A stretch of 64,000 nucleotides of DNA, from assembly GCA_022702545.1 (NCBI GenBank), contig JAHRBC010000005.1, positions 992,001-1,056,000 on the forward strand. The letters are read 5' to 3'. The notes under the pieces are model-generated. The model did not search any database. It saw only the letters and a program-made list of their open reading frames with translations, and had not been told where the DNA came from. Each line of letters opens with the position of its first letter. Position 1 is the first letter of the stretch. This DNA is from Phycomyces nitens. Lineage: Eukaryota > Mucoromycota > Mucoromycetes > Mucorales > Phycomycetaceae. Below are positions 20,046 through 36,166 of the stretch, in pieces. Both the position numbers and the translations under genes were made by a program.

Positions 20046-23000
20046 ATGAGTGTTCAACAAGACCCTCCTCCTCCCCGGATCCCACCCCATGGCCACGACA
20101 TTAGCTATACTGCCTCTGAAAAACTCGCCTACCTTGACTCGGCATTGTCAGAGCGAATGGCTGGCAATCCATCTGCTCCATGGATTCAGTCTTCCCATCC
20201 TTCACCACCACCTCTTTCGCCACACCGCAACAATGCACCCCTAACCTCCCTTCAACCAGCTGGCTGGGAAAAGTTTACCAAAGAATATGGTTATCCCACC
20301 AGAGCAGTCTCAAATACCATCACTCCACCCACCCACTTTACAAGAGAGACCAATTTTGGAAGAAGAAATCATGACAGTACAACAGAGACAAATGCCATTT
20401 TGGCTAGTTCCTTTGAATCCAAATCCAGGTACACCGAAAGCAGACACGATATTCCTTCTCGACCTCTTGATGCGAGTTCAACTGCTATCCAAGAACCACG
20501 AAATATTACAGGTAAATCACAGTCAACAACAGAAACCAAAGAATGCAACACAACATGCGACCACAATTGTTGTATTCAACCACCGTCCTATTCTAGTATC
20601 TCGCTCTGTAGAACAAGCAAATATACGCCAAGACAAGATCCTATTCTCCCTCGAGGATGTCCAGGCACAGCGTTCTCGCAGCTTTGCCTATGGAACCCAG
20701 AGCTCTGTTAATCGGGGCCACTCTAGAAACCTAAAACAACGATTGCCGCTCGTTTATCCGGCTCTTTTATCCCGCGTTGCGCAGGAATTGCGCCATCGGG
20801 TTATTCTGCGAGACCGCATAAAGAACAACGTGGAATACAAGAATGCATTCGAGGGAGAAGAGGCTATAGTAAGTCTGGAGCGATAGATCTACAAGTGGTT
20901 GCTAATAAGATGTGCTACATAGGATAAGATTGCCATGATTATTCGCACAACCGATCGATGGGTGGCACTCCGCTTAGGACGAGCACTGGGTGCACAGAGG
21001 TTCTTTCATGATGTCAATTACGAGAGTAGACTCGTTGATTCTACTAACGAGATATACCAGTTTGATTACCGTGTGGGCCATTATGGTGTTAGCGAGAGTC
21101 CAATGGCTTCTCCGGGAACCTTGACTACAAGTAGTAGCAGTGCTAGCGACTTTTTCAACGAAAATGCATCGGTTGCAACGTCTCTGCTAGAACTAACAGA
21201 TCAAAACGACGGGCTGCCAAATGGTGTATTCACGGAGCTTACCCACTGCTACTCTTCAACTTGCCGTGGAAGTCAGCCTTGCTATAGTTATACATGTCCA
21301 AAAAGGACAGTAATGGTAAGTCATCTTTGTTTCAAGAATTGGATGGGGTTGGGATATTCATTAACCTATTGTTATAGCGCAAGAGTGTGGAGTATGCTGG
21401 CATGTCTCTCACCCGCTCCAACAGTAACCCATTCATTCGGCAACAGTCTCATGAATTATGGGCAGATATAGTAGACGAAGAAGTACGCCTTTCCGTTTCT
21501 AGTGCAGAACGGAAGCGCCAGGAGCACATTTACGAACTAATTTACACAGAAGCCGATTTTGTCAAGGACTTAGAATACCTTGAAGAGGTATAATTATATC
21601 GGTTCACTCAATAGCATTACTCACATGTCTTTCTAGATGTGGATAAAACCCCTGCGCACCACAGACATCATCCCAATCCTTGGCCGAGACGCCTTTATCC
21701 AGAAAGTGTTTTGTAACATCCTTTCGATCCGGGACATCAACGCACAACTGGTTGAGGCATTTAGCGCAAGACAAAAAGAGCATCCTATTATATCACAAAT
21801 AGGTGATCTTATACTTGAGTTCATGGTTGACTTTGAGCCATTTATTAAATATGGTGCTAGACAGCACGAGGCAAAGTTCGAACTAGAACATGAGCGTGCT
21901 GTCAACCCAGAGTTTGAAGAATTTTCAGAAGCAAGTATAAGAATAGCTTTTTTAAAGAATGATTGGGCTAACTATCAGTCAATCTATAGCAAACTGAAAG
22001 ACACCCAAGTTCATCTAAACTCGAGTTAAATGGTTACTTGACCAAGCCTACAACACGTCTTGGTCGCTATACCCTCCTGTTAAATGAAATATTGAAAAAC
22101 ACACCAGAGGGACATCCTGATCGTGTGGACATTCCAAAAGCCATTGATTACATCAAACAGCTCCTGACACGCGTAAACACAGAGGCTGGAAAGGCCAAGA
22201 ATAGGTTTGATCTAGAACGGATTCACAATAACCTATCTTTTAAACACAAGACAGACGAAATGGTGAGCTCATAAAGACATGTTTATATATATTATAGCTC
22301 ATTTGATTGACTCATAAAAATATAAAGGATCTCCATCTATTGGAAGACGGTCGTTATATTGTTAAACAAAGTACACTCCGGAAAGGAGTCCACCTGGATT
22401 CAACAGAATACCAAGTCATTCTCTTTGACCATTATTTTGTTGTGGCAAAGGTAAAGATTGTCCAGGGAATCGAACATTATGTTGTCCAGAAGAGAGTAAG
22501 TTAAATGAGTATTTATAAGGCAAAGTTGATTTCTGATAGATCTCGGTAGCCAATCTCTGTTCATTTCCTTTCCGCGTCTCCACCCGAAGGAAACCGTACA
22601 AAACGCTCCAGTTCTATTATACCTTATATACCCGGGGGTCCTTATTCTGGATTGACTCCCAGCTTGCAAATGATCCGGCTTTCTTCTGAAATGGCAACTT
22701 CAAATATGCCCCACAATCACACCCTAAACTCGGGCCTCATTCCACCCAGTAAGACCGGGTATCCTATCATATTCCACCATCTTGGTAATAAAGGCACCGG
22801 AAGCTTCACGTTATATGCCTCTTCAATGGCAACACGAAAGCCCTGGATAGAAAAGATCCTCAAGCAACAGCATGAGAAAAACCAAGTTCACCCTGTAGTT
22901 GAAGTTGTACCCGCCATTCCAGAGCGAGAGTTTTATGTCGATGTTAAGATCAACCACATGGTCACGTTTAGTAAGTAGTACATTCAAATATGGGTGCCTT

Positions 23001-24209
23001 GCCGAAAATCTGCATTCTGATTCACAGTTTGATAGACAGTGGCCAGCAATATTTACTTGCGACCGACAGTGGTGTTTATGTGGGCCATACTTCTCGTTCA
23101 AAAACACCACACAAGATTCTTACGCTTGATAAAGTCACGCAAATAGAAGCTTTAGAGACAGCCCAAGTATTGCTTGTACTGTCAGATAAGATACTCTGGG
23201 AATATGGTCTCGATGTCGTGAATGGCAAACCAGAGACACAGCCACTTGGCCGAAAAGTACAGACACATGTACCATTCTTTCATGTCGGCACCTCTCTGAA
23301 TCGCAAACTTGTATGTGTTCCTCGGGTGTCTACCCTAAAGTCAACCATATCCATTTTTGAGCCAGCAAACTCTCCAGAACTTAAAAAGCCAGGAATTCTT
23401 GATCGCATTGTGCGCACACAGTTGTCTTCCGACCTTCATCTTAAGCGATTTAAAGACTGTTATATACCAGCAGAAGCACTATCTATTGAGCTATCACCGA
23501 GCAAGATGCTTATCACTTGCCCTCGGGGACTAATCATGGTAGACATGCGAACTGACAAGGTTCAACGTAAGGCCGGGCCTACTAGACAAACCAAAGTCCA
23601 AGTTCTAGGTTACTCAACTCTCACTATTATTAGATCTACTAAATCCAGGCGACAAACATCTCAAGTTTATCACTGAACGCGAGAGAGAAGAAGCTAACCT
23701 ACAATTACGCCAACAAATGATACGTATTGTTGTATTCCCAGTACCACTTGGAGACTACTTTCTCTGCTACGATGGTAAAGCACATACATACTCCATAAAA
23801 ATAATCGCGTTTTCTGACCAGAGTTTTTTTTTTGCAGTATATGGGTTCTATATTGATGCCAAAGGCAATAGAACACGCAGAGATTTCATAATCGAATGGG
23901 AAGGCCATCCTCAATCTTTTGCATTTAGCTATCCCCATGTCATTGCCTTTGACCCATCGTTTATCGAAATACGCAACGTTGAGACGGTAAGAATATCTAG
24001 TACCAATGGTTACAAAATGCTTACTATCATGCTATTAGGGAGAGCTTGAGCAAGTCATCAAGGGAGATAATATACGCTGCCTCAGTAATGGACACAAGAC
24101 TGAACTTCCACTCATCTTTGGTGTAATGACTGATCCACAGAAGGATATCTACCAAACTATATTTAATCTCAAACTTCTTCCGGACCGCCCTCCCAAATCA
24201 TCTCAATAA
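20046..24209 (+). CDS. Rom2-type Rho guanine-nucleotide exchange factor (DEP-DH-PH-CNH)
   Basis: Twelve exons: 20046-20511, 20597-20868, 20923-21315, 21378-21587, 21637-21934, 21990-22262, 22328-22495, 22550-22970, 23036-23566, 23634-23774, 23838-23986 and 24039-24209, about 1163 aa. By family it activates Rho1 at the plasma membrane for cell-wall integrity signalling. Order: a disordered Pro/Ser-rich N-terminus, a DEP-like region (about 215-300), a DH domain (about 427-640, with RQEHIYELIYTEADFVKDLEYL and LNGYLTKPTTRLGRYTLLL), a PH domain (from LLEDGRYIVKQSTL), and a citron-homology domain to the C-terminus (YLLATDSGVYVG, NPGDKHLKFI, DYFLCYD, FSYPHVIAFDP). All junctions agree in phase except exon 5 to 6: the conserved protein (SEA-TER...KLELNGYL) requires one base fewer around 21990-21994. 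The minus-strand neighbour diverges from the same short promoter region. Confidence 0.88.
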
Positions 24210-24882
24210 TGGATTCCTTGTTCATTCTATATTTTATATCTGTCGCTGGCCTATCTGTTTATCTCTTGCCATAATGCGCATTTACTATGTCTGTACATTA
24301 TCATTCTCGCATACGATTAAAATTTTAGCGTAATTTTTATTAACCTCCCCCTTTATATTTACACATAAAGTCCTACTCAATATATATTATTTCATCTTAA
24401 TAATTGTATTTTTACCTATTGTCAATGGGAAGATTATATATATATATATATATTGGTATTGTAAACAAATACTCATGTTACTCAGCTGTCAAATATTCTG
24501 ATTCTCATGCCAAGATTACGATCAATTGTCATTATTCTAAAGCATCCCATTTTGTGTTTTCACGTTCTTTAATTCACAAATCATTGACATGTTTTTTTTT
24601 CCAGATATTGATAAGCTCATCTTTATCATTTGGATTATTATACTTTTTTGTATATCAAAAAGGTTTGAGAATATATTGAGGGTTTGCAGATTGTCAACAA
24701 AAGCACATCATATTAAGCCCTTGAAGTTTGTAAAAAATGTCTTTTGGTCTATATATTTTTAGGGAATCATTAAATGTGAAATGTAGTATCGTTATTGAAA
24801 GCCCAAATTTGCTGGTTTAATATCAATGTTTATTTGTCTGTAAAGACTTGTAATCTATTTAAATTGGTATAGACGGATATGT
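24210..24882. other. Intergenic AT-rich region
   Basis: About 670 bp between the convergent ends of the RhoGEF and pectin methylesterase genes, with a (TA)n tract at 24433-24452. No gene supported. Confidence 0.5.
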
Positions 24883-25968
24883 TTACTGGTAAGTGGTATC
24901 AATCCAAGCGGCATTGCCAAAGAGGACAGCGTTGGAGTATTTGGCATTCTCAGCATCAGTGACCTGGTGAGCAAAGCTGGCACGCTTAGAGTTCCACTGA
25001 CCGGCACCAGAGTTCTTGTACTCGCCAAAGTTGACATTCTTATAATCCTTGACGGCACTATCCCATTTGCTCCATCCTTCAACCTTGACAGAGTTGTCAA
25101 TGTTGCAGTATCTGTACACAACGCGAGCAAACTCATTCCAGGGGCGGCCAAGGAACCAGCTGTTGGGGAACTGAGAAGCAGAGGTAAAGGCAACGCTACG
25201 GTCTTGAGTGGCAACCAGAGGTCCTGAAGGAAGAGTGGCCTTGATATAGCAGCTGTTAAAGAAGAAACCACCAGCAGAGCTTGCGGTTCCTCTTCTGTGA
25301 GCAGTAGCATAACCTCCCTTGCGGTTAGTAGCAATGGTAGAGTGCTCAAAGACAGCTATTAAATGAAAAGAATAAGGGTTAATAAAATATTATTAATTTT
25401 TTTAAAATGAAAACTTACCGGTGCCTTCGCCCCAAATGTAATCAACAGAGCCTTCAACATAACATTTCTTAAAGAATCCAGTAGCACCGCGGTTCACCAA
25501 AAGGGTGTCTTGGTATCCATAAAACTTGACGTTATAAAAGGATGCCTGAGTAGCAGCAAGATTGAGAGCCAAGTTTGCCATGCCTCCGTTCTGGGGAAAC
25601 AGGTTGGCAATGGTCATGTCATAAACCTTGACATTAGTACCAAACACAGACAAAGTGGCAGAATCTTCATTGGTTCCATTGGTACGCTGGGTATCTTTGA
25701 AGCCATTATATTCAATCTGAATGAATCCAGGCTGCATGGGCTTCAAGTTGACGTTATTGCGACGGATCTTGACCTGTTCATGGTAGATACCAGGGTAAAG
25801 GAGAAGATTGTATGTGGTGGCGTCATTGGGAAGAGATGCAAGGGCCGAGTTGATTGTCTTGTAGCTGCACTTGGCACAGATCTTGACATTCTTGGCAGCG
25901 TCTGCACTGTTGACAACTGTACCAAGAATACCGGCGGCCAATGCGATAAGTCCAAAGGAGAAGCGCAT
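24883..25968 (-). CDS. Secreted pectin methylesterase (CE8 family)
   Basis: Exons 25968-25419 and 25355-24883 join in frame to 340 aa. The N-terminus (basic start, FGLIALAAGILGTVV, then SADAA) is a signal peptide, so the enzyme is exported to demethylate plant pectin. The right-handed beta-helix family motifs are all present: LYPGIYHEQV early, then YGYQDTLLVN with the catalytic Q/D region, VEGSVDYIWGEGTAVFE with the second catalytic Asp, and WFLGRPWNEFARVVY with the conserved Arg-Pro-Trp. Two cysteines (CAKCSY) lie just after the signal peptide. Length is normal for fungal members. A TATAAATA at 26026-26019 on the minus strand lies about 51 bp upstream. The gene stands alone beside a gene-poor region, with no other pectinolytic gene nearby. 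Confidence 0.95.
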
Positions 25969-26018
25969 AATAAGGATTGTGAGGGGGGAATAATTTCTTA
26001 GAGCTCAATTGAGAGTGG

Positions 26019-26026
26019 TATTTATA
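26019..26026 (-). promoter_or_regulatory. Candidate TATA box of the pectin methylesterase gene
   Basis: TATAAATA on the minus strand ending 51 bp before the ATG at 25968. Confidence 0.45.
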
Positions 26027-28560
26027 CTACAAATACGTGTTAATATTACTGGGTATATTTTATAACCTCGAAATACATGTTGTACATATTTAATACAATG
26101 TATTAAAGAATTATTGCACCAATCTGTGGACCAGATATTCGGAGAGAAATATCGGGCAATTGTTTTGTGCTACACTAGAACAATGTGATTCTATGACAGT
26201 TCTTAAACACTATTTTTTTTTGTTCAGAGTTTGGGCAAGACATTTCAAAGATTACGCAACGATTTTGCTGATTTAAAGTATATCTAGTCAAATAGATATA
26301 AAATTCTGATGAGATGGTGTGTCAAAGTCTTTAAAGTTGGAAAGAATTTTCATATGAAAAATTTATCATTCTTAATGATTGAATCTATTTTGGGAAGCTT
26401 CTCTTGTCAAATAAATACTACATATATAAATGCATGTATATATGATTGATATTCCTATCGCCTGTTCATTATAATAAAAAAGACAATTTATTATAACTAA
26501 AATGGAATTTAAATGCTATAATTTATGAAGTTTGTGTCTGTACATGGGCAAAAGTATCAAAACCGTACAACAACAAAAATTACATGTATATATTCCACTG
26601 CCTTTGAAGGCCGAGGCATGCTTGCAAATATTGGGTATCATGTCGCACTTAATTTCTTTTTGGTTACATGCCGCTCATGCCTCGAGTAAGGTCAAAAAGT
26701 AAAGGGTTTGATGTCTATTCATTATCATTCGTAGCAATATATTCGAGATTTTTAAGTGTCGAAAAGATTTTCTTGGAGATATATGTATATCTCTTTTATA
26801 TGGTTACAAGATAAAATTCGAGTTCTTTTCAAAACATATATATTTGATAAAACAAAGTATCACTTTAACAAAGTGTTTATGTTCATGCCAAATACCAAGT
26901 TGATGGCTATGATCTTGTAAAACTATTATTTTAGTGTACTCATTAATAAAATATAATGATGCTGAAAGTCTATCTTGGTGTCTTGAAGAGCAATAATTAC
27001 ATAGAAAATAAATTATATATTATAGTAAGATATTTAGTACCGTTTTTTTTAACACATCTAATATTAATCGTGCTTTTCTCTTGGTAAATAAATATATTAA
27101 ATATATATTAAATATTTTTTGTACAAGAAATGAGGCTTTAGAGAGTATTCATATTCCAACTCTGTCGTAAATGGGATATTAGGCTTCAAACACATATTAA
27201 ATAGTGCTACACTTGATATTATAGCACTGATATTACTTTTAGAAAAGTTTTACTGTTGTGTAAATTAACAAGACATTATATAAATATAGCGTCTGTATGC
27301 ATGTTCCACTCGCTTAAAATCACTTTCTTTCTTTTTTGAAAAAAATGACCAAGCTTTTATGGCAAGTAATTCTTCAAACAAAACAACATGTAGATAAGGC
27401 TCGTCAATTCAACATAGTATATTCAGCCACTAGGTGCTAAAAAAAAAGAAACATATTTTAATTATCATGTCCTTAAAAAACTTGTCTCAAAATATTTGAA
27501 TAGTGACATTTTGTATAAAATATATAGACAGCAATGAATAATATTTGATGAGTTACAAGGGATTCAAAAGTAGTCGGTTGAGGTTAACATCTAATTTATT
27601 CAAAGACAAGATACAAGCTCTCTGCAAGAACTTTTATAAATGATCTATGTTATAATTACTGAGACTCGACTGCAAATTTACCCAAATGGTAATGTAAGAT
27701 GGTGATAATATTTTCTTGCTAGAATCCAAAAGATCTGTCCGTAGAATAAAATGTGAATTTGACCCTAAATCACAAAAATGGCTGCAACATCTACAGGAAA
27801 TATGCCAAGTAGCATAGCATGGTTACTAATTCTCTCAAGAAAGACTTTTTTCTTTTGTTTTTTTTAGAGAGCATCTTTGAGAGATTCTGAGAGAGAACCA
27901 AAGTAATGGAGTTACTATTCATTAGGAACACTGTTAAACATTCTAGTGTTTATTTTGAAAACTAATTTTAAAACAATATAACAAGGTTCATAATATAAAC
28001 ATCAACATTTATCACATATAATCCCATTCAGTTACACACCGGCGCAATCGCCATTTGTCTTCACTATACCAAATACATTTACTTTTTCTACCAATTCTAG
28101 TTCTTGATTCGGATCCTTTCACATTCACCCCTCTTTAATTCCTTGATATGCAATCTGTACCAAAAACTGCAGTATGACTTGAGGCTATGAGTTAATATAT
28201 CAAAAATATACAGTTGCAGACATTTGATTTACATATAGTAACTATTTTTTTTTAAATATAGATGGTCTACATAAGCAATAAATTACTCGATATATCATAT
28301 AGTTGAAAACTAGATGCTTTACGACAATATATGCTAAAGTATTGCTTCTTTAAAGAAAATAAATTAAGAAGTGGTATTTTTAGTACTCTGTTGTACCTCA
28401 GCATGCATTACAGCTTGGTGTTTACTATTTGTACTACCAATTAAACGTTCTGTATATTCTATGCTTAGTATTGACAGTTTTTCTTGGAAGACTGCCTTTA
28501 AATTATTCTAATTGTTAGTAAAGACTAGTATATTCTCAATAAGCATCTCTAGAGAATGCA
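26027..28560. other. Gene-poor AT-rich DNA
   Basis: About 2.5 kb without any open frame of note or recognisable protein. Many A/T homopolymers. A 9-bp inverted pair (CGAGGCATG / CATGCCTCG, about 26614 and 26676) is the only small structure I noted. Confidence 0.5.
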
Positions 28561-28564
28561 ATGG

Positions 28565-28850
28565 GTACTAAATGGGGTTTAAAGTAGGACTTTGAGAAGG
28601 CCAGTACTCAAATCGTTTGATTTGATGGGTGTTCTTCCACTATCGAATATATCCACTATCATGGCAGCTTATACCTTCTTAAAAAAATTTCTTCTTCTTC
28701 TTCTTCTTGTAATGTTTTGAGTCATGGATGAAATGTGGGTTTCTAAAATTGTGACATATTTATCATTGTTTATGACGCCAGGTTTTAGGATTCCAAAAAT
28801 TCCAAAGCCTCCACCCCAAAAAGAACTCCCTCATTATTACTAAATTACTG
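28565..28850 (-). pseudogene. Tc1/mariner transposase relic
   Basis: On the minus strand one frame reads FWGGGFGIFGILKPGVIN then NDKYVTILETHISSM, and after a disrupted stretch another frame reads FEYWPSQSPTLNPI. Both are hallmarks of Tc1/mariner DDE transposases: the W-G-G-x strand after the first catalytic Asp region and the WPxxSPxLNPI block before the last acidic residue. The pieces are in order and about 150 bp apart, with stops and shifts between them and a (TTC)n expansion at about 28690-28710. The N-terminal DNA-binding part and the terminal repeats were not found. Dead copy. Confidence 0.55.
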
Positions 28851-29224
28851 GGTTATTTCGGTATATTGGTAGTATTATTTTTCTCGTATCTCTTGTCAAT
28901 CCAACAAAGTGCTCTCTTGAAAGCATTATATGTTTTTTCGTCTAGTTTTATTATGGGTCTGGGTTTCTTCCAAGGGAAAAGACTATCAAACTTTTTGACA
29001 CGTTTTTAAAATTATTTGTGCATTAGAGAATTGTAATCGCAAACATGCTTAGAGTTTTCTGAAGAGCATATATGGTTTTGCAAAAAAACAAAAAGGTATA
29101 CGCCTTAGTAGTTTCTATATTTGTGGTCTTTCTATGGTCTATGTATATTATACCCTGGTTCTTGGAGTACCATATTCATCTAATTAATATAATGATTGAG
29201 AATCTGAGGTAAATAGGGTGATCT
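28851..29224. other. AT-rich DNA flanking the transposase relic
   Basis: May hold further decayed transposase sequence on the minus strand (a frame reading DEKTYNAFKRALCWIDKRYEK near 28900-28960), but no gene can be supported. Confidence 0.3.
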
Positions 29225-29535
29225 TGTAGATAGTGTGAGAGTGTTCTTTATTGAAGAAAGAATATTATGGCGGTTTATATACTTATTCTAATTATCTTGT
29301 AATGTAACTTCTATTGTGTAATGATCAGCTATCACTGTTGAAGTGTGGAGTGTACATGTTCCTGGTGTGCAACTGTTTCTAAGATAGTAGCTTGCGAGGG
29401 TTATTAGCCAGTAGTAACCGGAGATCGGCTGTGGTGTGTATACCGCACTGGTAAGACCAAAATTGTCTTTTTTTTTTGGCAAAGTGACAATAGTTCCTAG
29501 TTGCAGATTATATTTTATTAAACGTATAACCAAAC
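29225..29535 (-). mobile_element. LTR-like segment (possible solo LTR, minus strand)
   Basis: Read on the minus strand this 0.3-kb segment has a layout like a small LTR: a higher-GC body, then TATATAA, then AATAAA about 30 bp later, then CACTCTCACACT and an end in TCTACA. It starts near TGTTTGG at about 29533. No internal retroelement genes, primer-binding site or second LTR are seen in the window, and no target-site duplication could be fixed. Suggestive only. Confidence 0.25.
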
Positions 29536-30092
29536 ATTCACTGTCTAATTACATTCCATTGCTATACCTCAATGGTATGTTTTATGGACTATGACTGTTC
29601 CTTTACTAATGATGATGTCTATTTCATTAAAAAACATTTAGTATTTTAAAAAAATTGGATATTTAATTGACAATACTGATGCTATTTAATTTTATAAGCA
29701 TATTTGTATCAGTTTTAAAAAGGACACAAACATTTAGTGTAGTAAAAAAAAAAGCTTTGAGCATTTTATTGGCATGAGTATACAGTTCTACAGTCTCAAA
29801 GTTGCCTGTATAAGAAATATTCAGATCATAACACTATACTTGTTTGCTTTTTCTTTTGATTCAATGTTCCTTTTCATATCTTTTGTAATCATTGCATTAA
29901 CTTGGCACTACAATTTTAGATTTTAAGCCATACTTGGCATCATCTAAATAAAATGTACTTTTTTGTTTAAAATATATATGTATATATGATACATGTTTTT
30001 CTACTCATTGAAATGTCTTTTGTTGTGTTTGTTTGCCAAGACTAACTTGTGGCCCAAAGTATAAAAATAAAGCTCCAAGTTATATATGTACC
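29536..30092. other. AT-rich intergenic DNA
   Basis: No gene, repeat or RNA seen. Confidence 0.5.
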
Positions 30093-30360
<268 letters not shown>

Positions 30361-30585
30361 GTAGCAAAATTAATCAAAACACGATATGTCAATTTTACTT
30401 GTAATTTATTTCCAAAGTAAAAGAGAAACTAAACTTCTGTATATTCTAGAATTTGTGTTTAAGTATCTGGCTGAGTGTTAATATGATAATAATTGGTAGC
30501 TTGGTTTAAATCTACTTGTGTAGATTTCACTATGTAGCTTTTGTTATCCCATAATAAATTATTGTACTATGGTGGTTTTACCACA

Positions 30586-30601
30586 ATTATTATTATTATT
30601 A

Positions 30602-30647
<46 letters not shown>
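30586..30647 (+). repeat. Second (TTA)n microsatellite, about 20 units
   Basis: About 62 bp with one ATC interruption at 30601-30603, some 225 bp after the large tract. Confidence 0.95.
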
Positions 30648-32241
30648 GTGTTTCTTTTTGTATAGGATATATAAGTCTCTCGCCATTTATTTTTCTATCG
30701 ATATATATTGTACGTGAATGTCGTCTTTTTTTTTTTTATTCTCGGCTAGTTTACAAGCAAGTAGCTTAGTGAAGGCGAGTAAGGACATTTATTGGTTTGT
30801 CCTCTGGTCACACAGATGTTTGCGATTTTCATCATCTAAAACTTAATCTCATCCCATTTCTCGTTCAACTCAAAAAAACTTATAGATACTTGAAATATAC
30901 GGCTAAACAAAGTTATCATTATTATGTTTTATTCTTTCTGTGTACAACTTTCTCTGATATTATTATTTGTCCTATAGGTTATTTAGATACAAGACATTAA
31001 TTAGAGCTGTATTACATTCTTCTTGCCACATCTTGAGCATTTATAGTACACTCTGCAAACCACACAAAAAGCTTAGTTTAGGACCTGGTGACTTGATTTA
31101 CTTGCAATTGTTAAGGATCTTATTAAAAAACTGGCGTGCTCTTTTCTACAGCTATTGACACTATTGTTAAACTAGTATCAGTCAAGTTCAGAAGTATAAA
31201 ATCACCTACTTGAGCTCAGAGGCTTACAATTATGAATATGGCCCCCTTTTTGAATGAGAATATAGTTTCTTTTACTGGAATAAATTGACAAATGAATAAA
31301 AGAACACTCTAGTATTTTAAATTCAAAGGTCCATATACATTTTATCAAATTGAAAAAGAGCAGGTTTAAAGGTGAATAATATGATTCTTGGCTTTCTTTT
31401 CAATTCGCAAAGTAGCCATTGGCACTGTAAAAATATGGAAACTCTTTTGATTCGTATTATATCTTGTGGGTTGTTTACTTGGCTAGTTATGAATAACTCG
31501 TAAGTTTCTTTTTCTTTAAAAAAAAGTTTTACTTTTTTGAAGCACCAACTGCTCATCTAACATCTAGTTTTCACTCTAGTGTTTTCTATAGATTTTAATA
31601 CAAATGATAAAAGTTGGATTGTATTTAAATCCAATTTATCTTTTATATACTACAGATTCATATGGAAAAAGACCTATTGGACTTTTATATTGTAGAAAAC
31701 CTAGACCACACTCTTGATAAAAAAAAGGGTATTTAAATAATCGCTTTTGTTAGTAAATGGGCATCATAACTTGTTTTATTATAGTCTCCCAGTAAATGTG
31801 TCTGGCTTTATTAAAAAACCAACAATCGCTGCCTTTTTGGCTCTGTATGCTTAGACCACTTATGATCCAATATAATTAAATACTTTAAAAGACCCCATAA
31901 AATGTAATTCTAAGCTTTGAGCAAACAGCAGAGAGTTTCTCTTGTAAAAAAAAAGTACAATTGCTCTCATAGTATCGATAACATCATAATATCAACAGCT
32001 TATTCTTAATCGTCCAAATTTATTCAAAATACGACAGATTCTCATAAATGTCAAGTCGGCCCGACCTATCACGTGATTATGATTTATAGCCCATCTCTGC
32101 ATACCATGCATACGTACTGACAAGGTGGACCCTTTTAACAAACTTCTTTTTCACTCTCTCTTTCTCTCTTCTTTTTTATATTATTTCCACTACTTTTCTT
32201 AGCCGCTTTTTAGCCTTTTTACTACAGCCAGCCCATAAACA
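30648..32241. other. AT-rich gene-poor DNA upstream of the cullin gene
   Basis: About 1.6 kb. Short frames at 30797-31158 are broken and not recognised. The last 100 bases carry pyrimidine tracts (CTCTCTTTCTCTC near 32154-32170) typical of the upstream region of the gene that follows. Confidence 0.45.
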
Positions 32242-35629
<3,388 letters not shown>

Positions 35630-36166
35630 GGTGGGCAGTACAAAAAGTCATTTCTTATATTCTAGTAGCCAAACGATTTTCTTCTAGAAAACAATCTAAA
35701 TATATATCTATATATCTATATATACATATATATCTTATAAAACGTTCGAAATCGGCAAGACATGCGATTCTTTGGGATCTTGGCGATTTGCTGGGGAACT
35801 GTCGATGACCCGATGGCGAGCAAATTTTCGGACGCTGGTTTCAATAGCCGCCAAAGAACAATTGTTGTGTAATTCTGTCATTATAAGCCTAATTGATAGC
35901 CCTGGATTGAAAACGATGGGATATATGAATTCGAGTCTCTTTGGCATAGGCAGGGTGGCATTGGCAATGATAAAGAGTGAAAAAAGGCTAGTCTAGGAAT
36001 CTGGTTGATTCTGGCCAATATAACAGCCAGAAACGACTAGAGTATCATTTTGTATTTATTATTATGAATGTAAATACCAATCATCCAATCATAAACCAAT
36101 CCTTATAAATATCCAGTTGGACATCCTCTCTTTTCTTTCTTTTAAAAATATCCAAATACTCACACC
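35630..36166. other. Intergenic region between cullin and HEM15
   Basis: Starts with a (TA)n-like tract (35700-35735), then a stretch of normal GC content (35755-35870) open on both strands without recognisable protein, then AT-rich DNA up to the HEM15 ATG. Status of the GC-richer patch is unknown. Confidence 0.4.

Noticed and set aside
26600..26690. 9-bp inverted pair CGAGGCATG / CATGCCTCG
   Set aside because: Too short and isolated to distinguish from chance in 64 kb.
35735..35996. Open frames on both strands in the GC-richer patch before HEM15
   Set aside because: No recognisable protein and no splice extension; described only as intergenic.
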